The notes under the pieces: generated by a model
Databases searched by the model: none
Seen by the model: only the letters and a program-made list of their open reading frames with translations
Told to the model about the DNA's origin: nothing
Shown here: piece by piece, positions 16,589-29,274 of the stretch
Position numbering within the stretch: position 1 is the first letter of the stretch
How the letters are laid out: each line of letters begins with the position of its first letter
Position numbers and translations under genes: made by a program
From: Chitinolyticbacter albus
Lineage (GTDB): Bacteria > Pseudomonadota > Gammaproteobacteria > Burkholderiales > Chitinibacteraceae
Reading direction: 5' to 3'
Length of the DNA stretch: 64,000 nt
Assembly: GCF_024437655.1 (NCBI RefSeq)
Contig: NZ_JANBVF010000010.1
Span: forward strand, 1-64,000

Positions 16589-19500
16589 GGCTCGCCTCCG
16601 CCGCCCGGGCTTGCTGGTCGCGTTGTTTCTCGGCAGGTTTCATGATCAGCCGGAAGAACAAAGGCACGAAGAAGGTCGCGATCAAGGTGGCGGCCAGCAT
16701 GCCGCCAATCACGCCGGTGCCGATGGAATGACGGCTGGCCGCGCCGGCACCGCTCGAGGTCACGAGTGGCACGCAACCCAGGATGAAGGCGAGCGAGGTC
16801 ATCACGATGGGCCTAAAGCGCAATCGGGATGCTTCGAGCGCGGCGTCCATCAGGCTCATGCCCTCCCTGTATTTCTCGACGGCGAATTCGACGATCAGGA
16901 TGGCGTTCTTGGCCGCGAGCCCGATCAGCGTGACAAGGCCGATCTGGAAATACACGTCGTTGTTGAGCCCGGTGAGCCACACCGCCAGCAGCGCGCCAAA
17001 CAGGGCAAACGGCACGGCTGTGATCACCGCGAGCGGCAGCGTCCAGCGCTCGTACTGCGCGGCGAGGATCAGGAACACCATGATGATGCCGAAAATGAAG
17101 GCCTGCGCCGACGAGCCGCTGGCCGCCTTCTCCTGGTAGCCACTGCCGGTCCAGGCGAGCGAGTAGTCGTTGCTCAGCGTTTCGGCCGCCGCGGCTTCAG
17201 CTGCGGCGATCGCCTGGCCGGTCGAGTAGCCGGGCGCTGGCTGCAGCATCACCTTGGCTGCCGAGAACACATTGAAGCGCTCGACGAGCTCGGGGCCGGT
17301 CACCCGCTCCACCCGTACCAGCGAATCGAGCGGAATCATCGCGCCGGTAGAGGAGCGCACGAACACGTTGCGGATGTCCTCGGGGCGCGAACGGAAATCG
17401 GCTTCCGATTGCAGTTGCACTTTGTAGGTGCGGCCGAATTTGTTGAAGTCGTTCACGTAGAGCGAACCGAAGGTGGCCGACAGCGCGTTGAACACTTGGT
17501 CGACCGGCACGCCCAGCGTCTTGGCCTTCTCGCGATCCAGATCGAAGAACATCTGCGGCACCGACGCCCTATAGGTGGTGGTGACGCTGGAAAACTCCGG
17601 CCGTTTCTGCGCGGCGGCGAGATAGGCCTGGGTGGCCGCCTCGATCTGCTTGGGGTCGGTGCTGGCGCGGCTTTGCAGATACGCTTCCAGCCCGCCAGTA
17701 GTCGACATGCCGGTGATCGCAGGTGGGTTGAACGCCAGCACCAGCGATTCCTTGATCGCAAAGCCCGCGGCCATGATCTTCTTCGCCAGCGAGAATGAAT
17801 CCTGGCCTTCGCCCTGGCGCTCGTCCCAATCCTTGAGCGTGACGAACACCGCCGCGGCGTTGGAGCGATAGGTGCTCGACAGCAGATCGAACCCGGCAAA
17901 GCTCAGCACCTGTGCAACGTCCGCTTCCTTGGTCAGGAACGCATCAAGCTGGCCGGTCACCGCCTGGGTGCGCTTGAGCGAGGCGGCATCGGGCATCACC
18001 GGCACCACCATCAAATAGCCCTGGTCCTCGTCGGGGACCAAGCCGCCCGGCACGGTCTTGAACAACAGCAGCAAGGCGAGTACCAGCACGCCGAACACGG
18101 CGAAGGCCACCGCCACCCGGCGGTTCAGGAACGACACGCCGCGGACATAGCCGCCGGTGAAACGATCGAACCCGTTGTTGAACCAGACGAACACCTTGTG
18201 CGGCTGGTGATGGCCGGGCTTGAGGATCAGCGCGCACAGCGCCGGCGTGAGCGTGAGCGCCACGAGGCCGGAGATGGTGACCGACACGGCGATGGTCACG
18301 GCGAATTGCTTGTACATCACCCCGGTCATGCCGCCCATGAAGGCGACGGGCAGGAACACCGAGCACAGTACCAGCACGATGGCGATCACCGGGCCGGAGA
18401 CTTCCTCCATCGCCTTGATCGCCGCCTGTTTGGGGCTGCACTTCTCGGTGGTCATGATGCGCTCGACGTTTTCCAGTACCACGATGGCATCGTCCACGAC
18501 GATACCGATGGCGAGCACCATGCCGAACAGCGTTAGCAGGTTGATCGAGAAACCTAGCAGGGCCATGCCGGCGAAGGTGCCGATCAAGGAGACCGGGACC
18601 GCGATGCAGGGAATCAGCGTGGCGCGGAAGTTCTGCAGGAAGATGAACACCACCAGGAACACCAGGATGATGGCCTCGACCAGGGTATGCACCACTTCCT
18701 CGATCGAGATCTTCACGAACTTGGTCGTGTCGTACGGAATGTTGTACTGCATGCCGGGCGGAAAGCGTGGCTCCAGCTCCTTCATCTTGGCGTTCACGGC
18801 ATCGAGCACGCCGATCGCGTTGGCGCCCGGCTGCAGGTAGAGCCCGATGCCGACGGTGGGCTGGCCATTGCGCTTGGAGACCACATCGTAGCTCGCCGAA
18901 CCCAACTCGATGCGCGCCACGTCCTTGAGCTTGGTCTGCGAGCCGTCGGCGTTGGAGCGGATGATGATGTTCTCGAACTCGGTGACGTCTTCCAGCCGGC
19001 CGCGGGCGGTGGCGGTGTAGGTGAATTCCAACGGGTGCGAAGTGGGCTCCGCGCCCACCTTGCCGGCGGTGAACTGCTTGTTCTGCTCCTGGATGGCGGA
19101 GGTGATGTCCGATGGCGTCATCGACAATTCGGCCAGTTTGTCCGGGCGCAGCCAGACGCGCATGGCGTAGTCGCCGGCGCCGATGATGGACACATCGCCG
19201 ATGCCGCCGATGCGCTTCAACTCGTCGACGACATTGAGCTGGGCGTAATTGGAAAGATAGAGCGCGTCGTAACGCCCGTCCGCAGCGTCGAGCGTAACGA
19301 AGCCCAGGATGGCGGTGGATTTCTTCTTCACCGTCACGCCCTGGCGCTTCACCTCGTCCGGCAGCTGCGCCAGCGCCGCCTGTACCCGGTTGTTGGTGTT
19401 GATGGTGGCAAGATCGGGATCGGTGCCGATGGCGAAATAGACATTCAGCGTCATCGAGCCGTTGGATGCGGCCGAGGATTGCATGTACAGCATGTTCTCG

Positions 19501-19718
19501 ACGCCGTTCACCTGCTGTTCGATCGGCGCGGCCACTGTCTCGGCAATCACCTGCGGCGATGCGCCGGGGTAGTTGGCGGTGACCGAGACCACCGGGGGCA
19601 CGATCTGCGGGTACTGTTCGATCGGCAATGAGCTCATCGCCGCGAGCCCCGCCAGCGTGATGATGATGGAAATGACGCTGGCGAAAATCGGCCGTTCGAT
19701 GAAGAACTGGGAGAACAT
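16581..19718 (-). CDS. RND multidrug efflux pump, HAE1 family (MexF/AcrB-like)
   Basis: 1045 residues with the full HAE1 layout: 12 membrane segments, two large periplasmic loops, and the proton-relay pair in [16 protein letters not shown] within segment 4. The N terminus [14 protein letters not shown] is typical of the class. It pumps hydrophobic drugs or solvents by proton antiport with the adaptor and channel encoded on either side. It starts 12 bp after the adaptor stop. Substrate range cannot be read from sequence. Confidence 0.95.
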   Translation of the reverse strand: MFSQFFIERPIFASVISIIITLAGLAAMSSLPIEQYPQIVPPVVSVTANYPGASPQVIAETVAAPIEQQVNGVENMLYMQSSAASNGSMTLNVYFAIGTDPDLATINTNNRVQAALAQLPDEVKRQGVTVKKKSTAILGFVTLDAADGRYDALYLSNYAQLNVVDELKRIGGIGDVSIIGAGDYAMRVWLRPDKLAELSMTPSDITSAIQEQNKQFTAGKVGAEPTSHPLEFTYTATARGRLEDVTEFENIIIRSNADGSQTKLKDVARIELGSASYDVVSKRNGQPTVGIGLYLQPGANAIGVLDAVNAKMKELEPRFPPGMQYNIPYDTTKFVKISIEEVVHTLVEAIILVFLVVFIFLQNFRATLIPCIAVPVSLIGTFAGMALLGFSINLLTLFGMVLAIGIVVDDAIVVLENVERIMTTEKCSPKQAAIKAMEEVSGPVIAIVLVLCSVFLPVAFMGGMTGVMYKQFAVTIAVSVTISGLVALTLTPALCALILKPGHHQPHKVFVWFNNGFDRFTGGYVRGVSFLNRRVAVAFAVFGVLVLALLLLFKTVPGGLVPDEDQGYLMVVPVMPDAASLKRTQAVTGQLDAFLTKEADVAQVLSFAGFDLLSSTYRSNAAAVFVTLKDWDERQGEGQDSFSLAKKIMAAGFAIKESLVLAFNPPAITGMSTTGGLEAYLQSRASTDPKQIEAATQAYLAAAQKRPEFSSVTTTYRASVPQMFFDLDREKAKTLGVPVDQVFNALSATFGSLYVNDFNKFGRTYKVQLQSEADFRSRPEDIRNVFVRSSTGAMIPLDSLVRVERVTGPELVERFNVFSAAKVMLQPAPGYSTGQAIAAAEAAAAETLSNDYSLAWTGSGYQEKAASGSSAQAFIFGIIMVFLILAAQYERWTLPLAVITAVPFALFGALLAVWLTGLNNDVYFQIGLVTLIGLAAKNAILIVEFAVEKYREGMSLMDAALEASRLRFRPIVMTSLAFILGCVPLVTSSGAGAASRHSIGTGVIGGMLAATLIATFFVPLFFRLIMKPAEKQRDQQARAAEASHD

Positions 19719-19730
19719 GAACGGCGCTCC

Positions 19731-20891
19731 TTAGCGCGTGGCCGGTGCGCTGGCGGCGGACTGGGCGGGGGCGATGCTCACCGGCGAGCCGGGCTTGGCT
19801 TTCAGCACGCCGTCGACGATCACCCGATCGCCCGCCTTCAGGCCCCGGGTCACCACATAGCTGTTGCCATGCGTGGCGCCGAGCTCGACCGGGCGGGGTT
19901 CGACCACGTTCTTGCTGTTGACGGTGAGCACCACCTTGTCGGCCTGCTGCTGGACCACCGAGCGCTGCGGTACCAAGATGGCGCCCTTCATCGTGACGCC
20001 ATGGATACGTACCCGGACGAACTGGCCGGGCAGCAGCAGCCCGTCGGGGTTGGGCACGATGGCGCGGGCGCGGATGGTGCCGGTGGCGGGGTCGACCTTG
20101 CTGTCGGCAAAGTCGACGTGGCCGCGCGTGGCATAGAGCGAACCATCGGCCAGCTGCAGCTCGACTTCGAAATTGCGGCTCTTGGGCATGATCACCCGCC
20201 CTTCTTTTTCCGCGCGTTGCAGCCCGAGCTGGTCGGCTTCGGAGAAGGAGAAGTTGGCGTAGAGCGGGTCGAGCTGCGCGATGGTGGTCAACAGCCCGCC
20301 ATTGGCGGTCGGCGCGACCAGGCTGCCTTCGGACACATTGATTTTGCTTGCCATGCCCGCGATGGGCGCGACCACGTTGGTGTAGTCCAGATTGATCTGC
20401 GCTTCCTGCAGCTTGGCATTGGCCGAGTCCAGGTTGGCGGTGGCCGTATCAAAGGCCGCGAAGGCGTCGTCGTAATCCTTCTTGGATACCGCGTTTTCCT
20501 TGTAGAGCGGAATGATCCGTTCTTTGTCCAGGCGCGCTTTTTCCAGCTGGGCCCTGGACTGCGCCTGTACCCCACGCGCCTGATCGAGTGCTGCGCGATA
20601 AGGCGCCGGATCGATCTGGAACAGCAACTGTCCTTCCTTTACCGGCTTGCCTTCGGTGTAGGTGCGCTTGAGCAGGATGCCTTCCACCCGCGCGCGCACC
20701 TCGATCTCGCGGTAGCCCGCGGTCTGGCCAACCGCCTCGTACACCGAGGGGACATCGGCGGGCGCTATGGTGATGACGGAAACCGGGGGAGGGGGCAGGT
20801 GCTTGGCTTCCTGCGATTTGCCACAGGCAGCGAACAGCACGGGAATCAGGCTGGCGAGTAGGACCGATAGGCGCGAGAGAGGATGCGGCAT
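19731..20891 (-). CDS. RND efflux periplasmic adaptor (membrane fusion) lipoprotein
   Basis: 386 residues from the ATG at 20891 (GGGAGCC upstream); a 394-residue form would start at 20915. The N terminus has a lipobox (FAACGK). Barrel-sandwich, alpha-hairpin and beta-barrel segments follow in AcrA order (VEVRARVEG-like, GQLLFQIDPAPYRAALDQA, APIAGMASKINVSEGSLV, LLPGQFVRVRI). It is the first gene of the operon adaptor-pump-channel. No dedicated regulator is adjacent. The leader to 21160 contains TATAAA on the minus strand (20978-20983) without a good -35. Confidence 0.93.
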   Translation of the reverse strand: MPHPLSRLSVLLASLIPVLFAACGKSQEAKHLPPPPVSVITIAPADVPSVYEAVGQTAGYREIEVRARVEGILLKRTYTEGKPVKEGQLLFQIDPAPYRAALDQARGVQAQSRAQLEKARLDKERIIPLYKENAVSKKDYDDAFAAFDTATANLDSANAKLQEAQINLDYTNVVAPIAGMASKINVSEGSLVAPTANGGLLTTIAQLDPLYANFSFSEADQLGLQRAEKEGRVIMPKSRNFEVELQLADGSLYATRGHVDFADSKVDPATGTIRARAIVPNPDGLLLPGQFVRVRIHGVTMKGAILVPQRSVVQQQADKVVLTVNSKNVVEPRPVELGATHGNSYVVTRGLKAGDRVIVDGVLKAKPGSPVSIAPAQSAASAPATR

Positions 20892-21159
20892 TTCGATAGA
20901 GGCTCCCAATAACACGAGGACCGGACTTGGCAGGCAATGCGAGTCCGACGCTTCGACGTTGAGTTTCGCCCATCGTTTATAGGTGAGAAACGACAGCCTT
21001 TCCCCCCGTAAAATCCCTCATCTTGTGCCAATGTTGTCGCGATATCGGCGTGCCCCGGCTTGAATCGCCCCAAACATGGACGCGCGCAAAGAAGGCCGAT
21101 TCAGCTGCAGGTTTGCGCACTTCAGGTCGGCCACTGCAGATGGCGGGACAGTGGTAGCG

Positions 21160-22542
21160 CTATTGCGCAACGGCCGGCGACGCTGGCTCCCAGCTACCGC
21201 CCAAGGCGAGTAGCAGCGTAATGCGTTGATTGAGCCGGGCGGTTTGCAGTTGCAGCTGCTCCATACGGGTCATCGCGAGCGACTGCTGCCGGTTGAGCAC
21301 GCTACGGGGATCGCGTGAGCCCACCTTCACCCGCACTTCCTCGCGGCGCAGCAGCGTCTGCTGTTCGGCGAGGCGGGCGTCGAGCAGTGTGGCGCGATCG
21401 CGGAACGCGGCTTCGGCGAGCAAGCTGCCTTCGACCTCCTTGAGCGCAGCGAGCGCCTGAGTACCGTAAGCGATGGCGGTCTGCTTTTGCCGGGCATCGT
21501 AGAAGTCGACCTGGCCCTGCAACTGGCCGCCGGTGAATAGCGGCGCGAGGAAGCTGCCACTCAGGCCTTTCACCGGGCTCTCCGCGCTATTGAGCAGGAA
21601 GAGATCGCTGTCCACCCAGGTGACGGCCGCGCCGATCGAGATTCGCGGCAGGCGAGCCGCCTGGGCCGACTGCTTGAGGTCGAACGCGGCGGCGACCCGG
21701 CGTTCGGCCGCGATCAGGTCGGGGCGCCGTTCCAGCAGTTCGGCCGGCAGGCCTGTTGGCGGCGTTGGCGGCAAGGCGGGCAACTGGCCCGCCGCGGCGA
21801 GCTCACCCGCCGGGTAGCGGCCGAGCAGGATCTCTAGCGTTTGCGCGGCCTGGCGCTCGGCCAGCTGCAGCTGACGCAGCTCGTCCTGGCGCTGGCGCAA
21901 TGCGACCTGGTTTTCCTGCTCCTCGGTGGCCGGCGCAATGCCGGTGGTGATGCGCTGGCGAGCAATGCCGAGCAGGCGCTGCTGCGCGGTGACGAGGGCC
22001 TGCTGTTGTTCCACCAGTTGCCGGTATTGCAGTAGTGCGAACCAGGCGCGCGCCGTCGTCGCGACGACCACCTCGCGCGCCCACAGGTAATCGGCCTGGC
22101 TGGCGGCGTACTGCGACTCGGCGGCGCGGGCCTGCGAGCGCACCCGACCCCAGAGGTCGAGCTCCCAGCTGGCCGCCAGCGACAATACCTGCGTTTCGCT
22201 GTTGCCGCCGAGGCCACGCACCCCGACGGACGGGTAGAGTTCACCGCCGTTGATGGCCATCTGCGCGCGTGTTTCCTCGACGCGGGCGGCGGCGAGCCGC
22301 AGATCCCGGTTGTTTGCCACGGCTTCGGCCGCGAGCGCCTGCAGCGTGGCGTCATGGAACTGCGCCAGCCAGTCGTCCGCGACGATGCCGTCCTGCGCCG
22401 TGGTGCGCCAAGCAAGGTCTCGGGGTAGCATTTGCAGCTGCTCGCTGCGCAAGGCCTCGCTATCGGGCGCGTGCTGCAAGGCGCAGCCGGCGAGAGCCGC
22501 AAGCAGTAAGGCGAGCGGTATGGTTTTCCAATGAGGGGTCAT
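21160..22542 (-). CDS. Outer-membrane efflux lipoprotein, NodT family (second)
   Basis: 460 residues with a lipobox (LAGCALQH) and the duplicated OEP domain (SWELDLWGRVRSQARAAESQ, RLPRISIGAAVTW). It is not a close copy of the gene at 15182-16588, so the two systems are separate rather than a local duplication. It ends the operon that begins with the DUF3302 gene and starts 13 bp after the HlyD-type gene. Confidence 0.92.
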   Translation of the reverse strand: MTPHWKTIPLALLLAALAGCALQHAPDSEALRSEQLQMLPRDLAWRTTAQDGIVADDWLAQFHDATLQALAAEAVANNRDLRLAAARVEETRAQMAINGGELYPSVGVRGLGGNSETQVLSLAASWELDLWGRVRSQARAAESQYAASQADYLWAREVVVATTARAWFALLQYRQLVEQQQALVTAQQRLLGIARQRITTGIAPATEEQENQVALRQRQDELRQLQLAERQAAQTLEILLGRYPAGELAAAGQLPALPPTPPTGLPAELLERRPDLIAAERRVAAAFDLKQSAQAARLPRISIGAAVTWVDSDLFLLNSAESPVKGLSGSFLAPLFTGGQLQGQVDFYDARQKQTAIAYGTQALAALKEVEGSLLAEAAFRDRATLLDARLAEQQTLLRREEVRVKVGSRDPRSVLNRQQSLAMTRMEQLQLQTARLNQRITLLLALGGSWEPASPAVAQ

Positions 22543-22555
22543 GTGCCGTTTCCCC

Positions 22556-23734
22556 TCAGTGGAGCTTCAGGACCAGATAGTTGAGCTTGGTGCTTACGCG
22601 CAGGAATACCTTGCGCAGAATATGCACCATCTGGCCGTGCTCGGTGTAGATCGCACCGGCACCCAGCGCACCGGCCGGCAAAACCAGGTTCTTGTATTTG
22701 CCTTCGAGCTTGAGCTTGACCGCGAAGCGGTTGGGCGGCGTACCGACGGGGCCGGTGTTGGGCAGCATGCCTCCCTGCTGCACCTGGCCTTGTGATTGCG
22801 CCCAGACGATGGAATCGACGCGCGCCTTGATGATCTCGCCCGGATGGGTCAGCAGCGCCACTTCGGCCTCGTTGCCGTTGGCGACATTGTAGAGTTCGTT
22901 CTGCTGGTAGAAGGCGATCAGCTCCTGTTCGTCCTCGACAAAGCTGAATGCGGGTGCAAACGGCATCGGGACCAGCATGGTGCCGACGCGGATCTGCAGG
23001 TTGACCACGCGACCATTGGACGGTGCGCGGTATATGGTCTGGTCGAGTTCCCACTGGGCATTTTCCAGCTGGGTTTCGGTTTCCGCCCGCTTGGCACGTG
23101 CATTGGCGATGGCGGCAAATTCGCCCTGACTCTTGGCCGATAGCTTCTGCTTGACCTCGTTCTCGGTAGCCTGGGCGGTGATGAGCTCGCCTTCGAGTTC
23201 GCGCACGCGGGCCCGAGCGTCTTCCAGTGCAAACTTGTCGCCCGCACCGGCGGCGACCAGCTCCTCGTGCTCGGCCAGGCGCTTGCGGGCAAGGTCCAGT
23301 CGGGCGAGGACCACCGCAACCTGCCCGGCGGCAGCACGCGCCGTTTCGTTCAATTGCCGCGACGAGGCTTCGGCGTCGGACAGTGCGGCCTCGTCGGCCT
23401 TGAGTTTGGCCTGGAGTTGCTTGACTGCGTACTGGTAGGGGGTCGGGTCGATACGCAGCAGAATATCGCCCTTCTTGTAGCTGCGGTTGCCCTCGGCCGC
23501 GACCTCGATCACCCGCCCGCGCACCTGCGGCACCACCTGCAGCACCTTGTTCATGACCCGTACGTCACTGGAGGATGGCGCGACGATGTTCAGCGTGAGG
23601 ATAAGAATGGTGAGCGCCACCACCGGGATGGTGAAGACGATGACCATGGACACCTTGTTCCACGGCAGCCACTTGAACTTGAAGAAAATCAGCCAGACGA
23701 AAAAGGCATAGATGCCGAGCAGCAGTGCGTCCAT
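22556..23734 (-). CDS. HlyD-family secretion adaptor (YiaV/YibH-like)
   Basis: 392 residues anchored by two N-terminal membrane segments (about residues 3-20 and 28-50), then a biotinyl-lipoyl domain (VPQVRGRVIEV, GDILLRIDPTPYQYAV), a long coiled-coil hairpin and a C-terminal barrel. The start at 23734 lies one base after the stop of the DUF3302 gene (TGATATG). The pairing with DUF3302 copies the E. coli yiaWV arrangement, here with a dedicated outer-membrane channel added. Transported substrate is unknown; no pump protein is encoded. Confidence 0.88.
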   Translation of the reverse strand: MDALLLGIYAFFVWLIFFKFKWLPWNKVSMVIVFTIPVVALTILILTLNIVAPSSSDVRVMNKVLQVVPQVRGRVIEVAAEGNRSYKKGDILLRIDPTPYQYAVKQLQAKLKADEAALSDAEASSRQLNETARAAAGQVAVVLARLDLARKRLAEHEELVAAGAGDKFALEDARARVRELEGELITAQATENEVKQKLSAKSQGEFAAIANARAKRAETETQLENAQWELDQTIYRAPSNGRVVNLQIRVGTMLVPMPFAPAFSFVEDEQELIAFYQQNELYNVANGNEAEVALLTHPGEIIKARVDSIVWAQSQGQVQQGGMLPNTGPVGTPPNRFAVKLKLEGKYKNLVLPAGALGAGAIYTEHGQMVHILRKVFLRVSTKLNYLVLKLH

Positions 23735-23735
23735 A

Positions 23736-24233
23736 TCAGGCCTGATCCTTCTGGTTGCGAACGGTGGCAAGCTCGGCACGCAGCGTGTCGATCTCGCTAC
23801 GCAGCGTATGCAGCAATTGCTCGTCGTGGCCGACTTGCTGGTCTAGCTGGGCCAGGTGCGCTTCGTCCTGGACGATTTTCTTGTCGTGCTCCTCGATCAC
23901 CTTGTCGATGCCGTAGGCCATCTTGTAGAGCACCGGCTTGGTATAGGCCCATAGCCAGGCCAGCGGCCACAACAGGCCACCGAAGAACAGCGACAGCATG
24001 CACAGCGTCTGGATCGCGTCCTTCTGCGGGTGGTGGCGCTTGTGCGCGATTTTCTCGGGCAGGATGTGCAACATCCAGAAAATGGCGATACCGGCGATGG
24101 GCAGCACGATCAGCACGATCCACGACAGCACATTGGCTGCCGTGTCGAGCGCTTCGCCCTGGAACAGCGATGCCTGCGCTGTCATCGACAAGGTCAGCGG
24201 TATGCAACCGCCAGCAAACCTCAAGCGTGCCAT
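23736..24233 (-). CDS. DUF3302 (YiaW-like) inner-membrane protein
   Basis: 165 residues. A short signal-like N terminus is followed by two membrane segments around residues 37-55 and 77-95. The family segment HKRHHPQKDAI, the WPLAWLWA stretch and a C-terminal coiled coil follow. It matches the DUF3302/YiaW pattern but is longer than the ~107-residue E. coli protein at both ends. AGGAGG precedes the ATG. It heads the operon with the HlyD-type adaptor. Confidence 0.85.
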   Translation of the reverse strand: MARLRFAGGCIPLTLSMTAQASLFQGEALDTAANVLSWIVLIVLPIAGIAIFWMLHILPEKIAHKRHHPQKDAIQTLCMLSLFFGGLLWPLAWLWAYTKPVLYKMAYGIDKVIEEHDKKIVQDEAHLAQLDQQVGHDEQLLHTLRSEIDTLRAELATVRNQKDQA

Positions 24234-24382
24234 TCAGACTGCCCTCCTGGATCGGTACCGCCACAATCAGTGCCAGATAATCCGTGTTTCACGCTGGGAA
24301 AAGCGTGTGCGTGAAGCGCAGCCCGATGGTAATCGGGCCGCATGAAATCCTGTATGAAGAATAATAGTGCGGGCAAAAAAAT

Positions 24383-24408
24383 AAGCGGCACGCATTTGCG
24401 TGCCGCTT
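24383..24408 (-). terminator. Rho-independent terminator of phbB
   Basis: An 11-bp perfect stem (AAGCGGCACGC with GCGTGCCGCTT, loop of 4) is followed on the minus strand, after one A, by seven T. It lies 22 bp past the phbB stop and separates phbB from the DUF3302 operon. Confidence 0.92.
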
Positions 24409-24430
24409 TGATTTCACAGGCCAAATTAGA

Positions 24431-25165
24431 TCAGCACATATGCTGGCCGCCGTTGATGGCGAGGTTGGCACCGGTCACAAAACCCGCCAGCTCGGAGGCA
24501 AGATAGGTGACGAGGCCGGCGATTTCTTCTGGCTTGCCGAGCCGCCCGACCGGAATGCCGGAGACGATCTTGGCGCGCACCTCATCCGGCACCGCCATCA
24601 CCATGTCTGTGGCGATATAACCCGGGCTGATGGTGTTCACGGTCACACCTTTCTTTGCCACTTCCTGCGCCAGCGCCATGGTGAAGCCATGCATGCCGGC
24701 CTTGGCGGCCGAGTAGTTGGTCTGGCCGAACTGGCCCTTCTGGCCATTGATCGACGAAATGTTGATCACGCGGCCCCAGCCCCGCTCGGTCATGCCATCG
24801 ACGAACTGCTTGCTGACATTGAACAGTGAGTCGAGATTGGTGCTGATCACCGCATCCCAGCTGGTCTTGTCCAGCTTCTTGAAGCTGGCGTCGCGGGTGA
24901 TGCCGGCGTTGTTCACCAGCACATCGACCGGGCCGAGTTCGGCTTCTATGCGGTTCTTCAACGTCACGCAGGCGTCGAAATCGGTGACGTCGCATTCATA
25001 GGCGTGGAAGGCGTAGCCCGCTTCCTTGGCATCGGCCAGCCATTGTGATTGCTTGCCCGGGCGCGAATAGGTGGTAACGACCCGGAAGCCGCCATCGGCC
25101 AACTGCTTGCAAATGGCGGTTCCGATGCCGCCCATGCCGCCGGTAACGAGTGCAATCTTGGACAT
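24431..25165 (-). CDS. phbB: Acetoacetyl-CoA reductase PhbB
   Basis: An NADPH-dependent short-chain dehydrogenase that reduces acetoacetyl-CoA to (R)-3-hydroxybutyryl-CoA for polyhydroxybutyrate synthesis. Seen: the cofactor loop TGGMGGIGTAI, NNAGITRD, the catalytic serine in INISSINGQ, and the YSAAKAG motif. The strong similarity to PhbB types (GQFGQTNYSAAKAGMHGFT) separates it from FabG. 244 residues. AGAGGAAAG precedes the ATG. The thiolase and synthase genes are not in the window. Confidence 0.94.
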   Translation of the reverse strand: MSKIALVTGGMGGIGTAICKQLADGGFRVVTTYSRPGKQSQWLADAKEAGYAFHAYECDVTDFDACVTLKNRIEAELGPVDVLVNNAGITRDASFKKLDKTSWDAVISTNLDSLFNVSKQFVDGMTERGWGRVINISSINGQKGQFGQTNYSAAKAGMHGFTMALAQEVAKKGVTVNTISPGYIATDMVMAVPDEVRAKIVSGIPVGRLGKPEEIAGLVTYLASELAGFVTGANLAINGGQHMC

Positions 25166-25525
25166 GTTTGCTTTCCTCTTTGTGTGGTCACGCTAAAGTG
25201 CGTCGCGTCATGTTCGGCGCGAATCTTACATATATGTGTTGTGGATGGTAAATGACCTCATGTTGCGCCGCAGCAAATCTGCAACACTGCGCGTCAATCC
25301 GGGCTTTCACCTACTTAAGGTGTAGCCGCAGCCGGAAAGTCGCAAAAGTGAAAACAGGCTATCCCCATGAAAAGCGGCGACAATTTGCAGCACGGCCTCA
25401 CGCCCTTGCATGTCACCGTCTGGCAGAACGGGTGGCTGGTGCCCGGATGGGCTGTCTAACCTGTCGGGCATGGCCGTCGCGGCCGAAAATCGGCCTGGCG
25501 CAGATTCTGCCGGTCTTGTCCAGAA
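25166..25525. other. Intergenic region between divergent phbB and pyrG
   Basis: It holds the phbB leader on the minus strand (a weak pair TTTACC/TAAGAT with an 18-bp spacer near 25230-25260) and the upstream part of the pyrG promoter region. Short frames here lack ribosome sites and family resemblance. Nothing else is recognised. Confidence 0.5.
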
Positions 25526-27234
<1,709 letters not shown>

Positions 27235-27242
27235 GTTTGCGG

Positions 27243-27270
27243 CGGCACAAGGTGGTAACGCCTTGTGCCG
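27243..27270 (+). terminator. Weak terminator-like hairpin after pyrG
   Basis: A 10-bp stem (CGGCACAAGG with CCTTGTGCCG, 8-nt loop) is followed only by TTTAG, so termination may be partial and allow some read-through into eno. Confidence 0.5.
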
Positions 27271-27297
27271 TTTAGACTATTTCACTACCCGCTGTAA

Positions 27298-28719
<1,422 letters not shown>

Positions 28720-28726
28720 TCTGGGT

Positions 28727-28759
28727 CAGGCTTGCCACCTAGGTGATACGGCAAGCCTG
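28727..28759 (+). repeat. Perfect 10-bp inverted repeat after eno
   Basis: CAGGCTTGCC (28727-28736) and GGCAAGCCTG (28750-28759) flank a 13-nt loop that contains the palindrome ACCTAGGT. There is no T run after it. It may stabilise the eno mRNA 3' end together with the terminator 13 bp later. Confidence 0.6.
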
Positions 28760-28772
28760 TAGTAACATCGGC

Positions 28773-28794
28773 AACCGGGGCGCTCGCCCCGGTT
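28773..28794 (+). terminator. Rho-independent terminator of eno
   Basis: A 9-bp GC-rich stem (AACCGGGGC with GCCCCGGTT, loop GCTC) is followed by TCCTTTTA. It lies only 20 bp before the ftsB start, so ftsB needs read-through or a promoter nearby. Confidence 0.8.
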
Positions 28795-28813
28795 TCCTTT
28801 TACCCTGGCTGCA

Positions 28814-29146
28814 ATGCGCACACTCGCCATCCTTCTCGCGCTACTGATCGCCCTCTTGCAATGGCCGCTCTGGATCGGCAAGGGCAGTTGGTTGCGTGTC
28901 TGGCAACTCGACCAGCAGCTGGCCGAGCGCCACGCCGAAAATGACAAGCTGCGCGAGCGCAATGCCGCGCTCGCCGCCGAAGTCCAGGATCTCAAGACCG
29001 GTACCGATGCCATCGAGGAGCGTGCGCGCAACGAGCTTGGCATGATCCGCAAGGACGAGGTGTTCTTCCAGATCCTCGATCGCTCCAAGCCGGTGGCCGC
29101 CAAGCCCGCGCCGGTTCCGGCCGCCACTGCCGCTTCAGCACGCTGA
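28814..29146 (+). CDS. ftsB: Cell division protein FtsB
   Basis: A bitopic inner-membrane divisome protein that bridges FtsL and FtsQ. 110 residues: one membrane segment at about 3-20, then a leucine-zipper coiled coil ([22 protein letters not shown]), then the conserved [20 protein letters not shown]. The Ala/Pro tail is slightly longer than in E. coli (103 residues). The position after eno is the usual one. Confidence 0.93.
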   Translation: MRTLAILLALLIALLQWPLWIGKGSWLRVWQLDQQLAERHAENDKLRERNAALAAEVQDLKTGTDAIEERARNELGMIRKDEVFFQILDRSKPVAAKPAPVPAATAASAR

Positions 29147-29167
29147 TCGACTCGCCGCGCCCGCGGC

Positions 29168-29178
29168 AAACTGTACTG
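29168..29178. promoter_or_regulatory. AAACTGTACTG motif upstream of the MocR gene
   Basis: This 11-mer recurs exactly at 31594-31604 before the DUF2917 gene and was noticed nowhere else in the window. A related CTGTAACTGT lies at 29206-29215, overlapping the -35 region. It is a candidate binding site of the adjacent MocR-type regulator. Confidence 0.45.
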
Positions 29179-29214
29179 CAAACCCGGCCGATTTTACCCG
29201 GATTGCTGTAACTG

Positions 29215-29242
29215 TTGTGTTGTCGCGGCGATGCGATATAGT
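29215..29242 (+). promoter_or_regulatory. Probable promoter of the MocR-type regulator gene
   Basis: TTGTGT (29215-29220) and TATAGT (29237-29242) are spaced by 16 bp, 32 bp before the start. The CTGTAACTGT element touches the -35, so autoregulation is possible. Confidence 0.45.
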
Positions 29243-29274
29243 GGTGCGAACCCGCACCATGACGAGGCCGCGCC

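Noticed and set aside
16239..17798. 519-residue plus-strand frame across the RND genes
   Set aside because: Runs antisense through two conserved efflux genes; composition is His/Arg/Gly-rich as expected of shadows.
15182..22542. Two outer-membrane efflux genes as a local duplication
   Set aside because: The proteins share family motifs only; their partners and operon orders differ, so they are separate systems.
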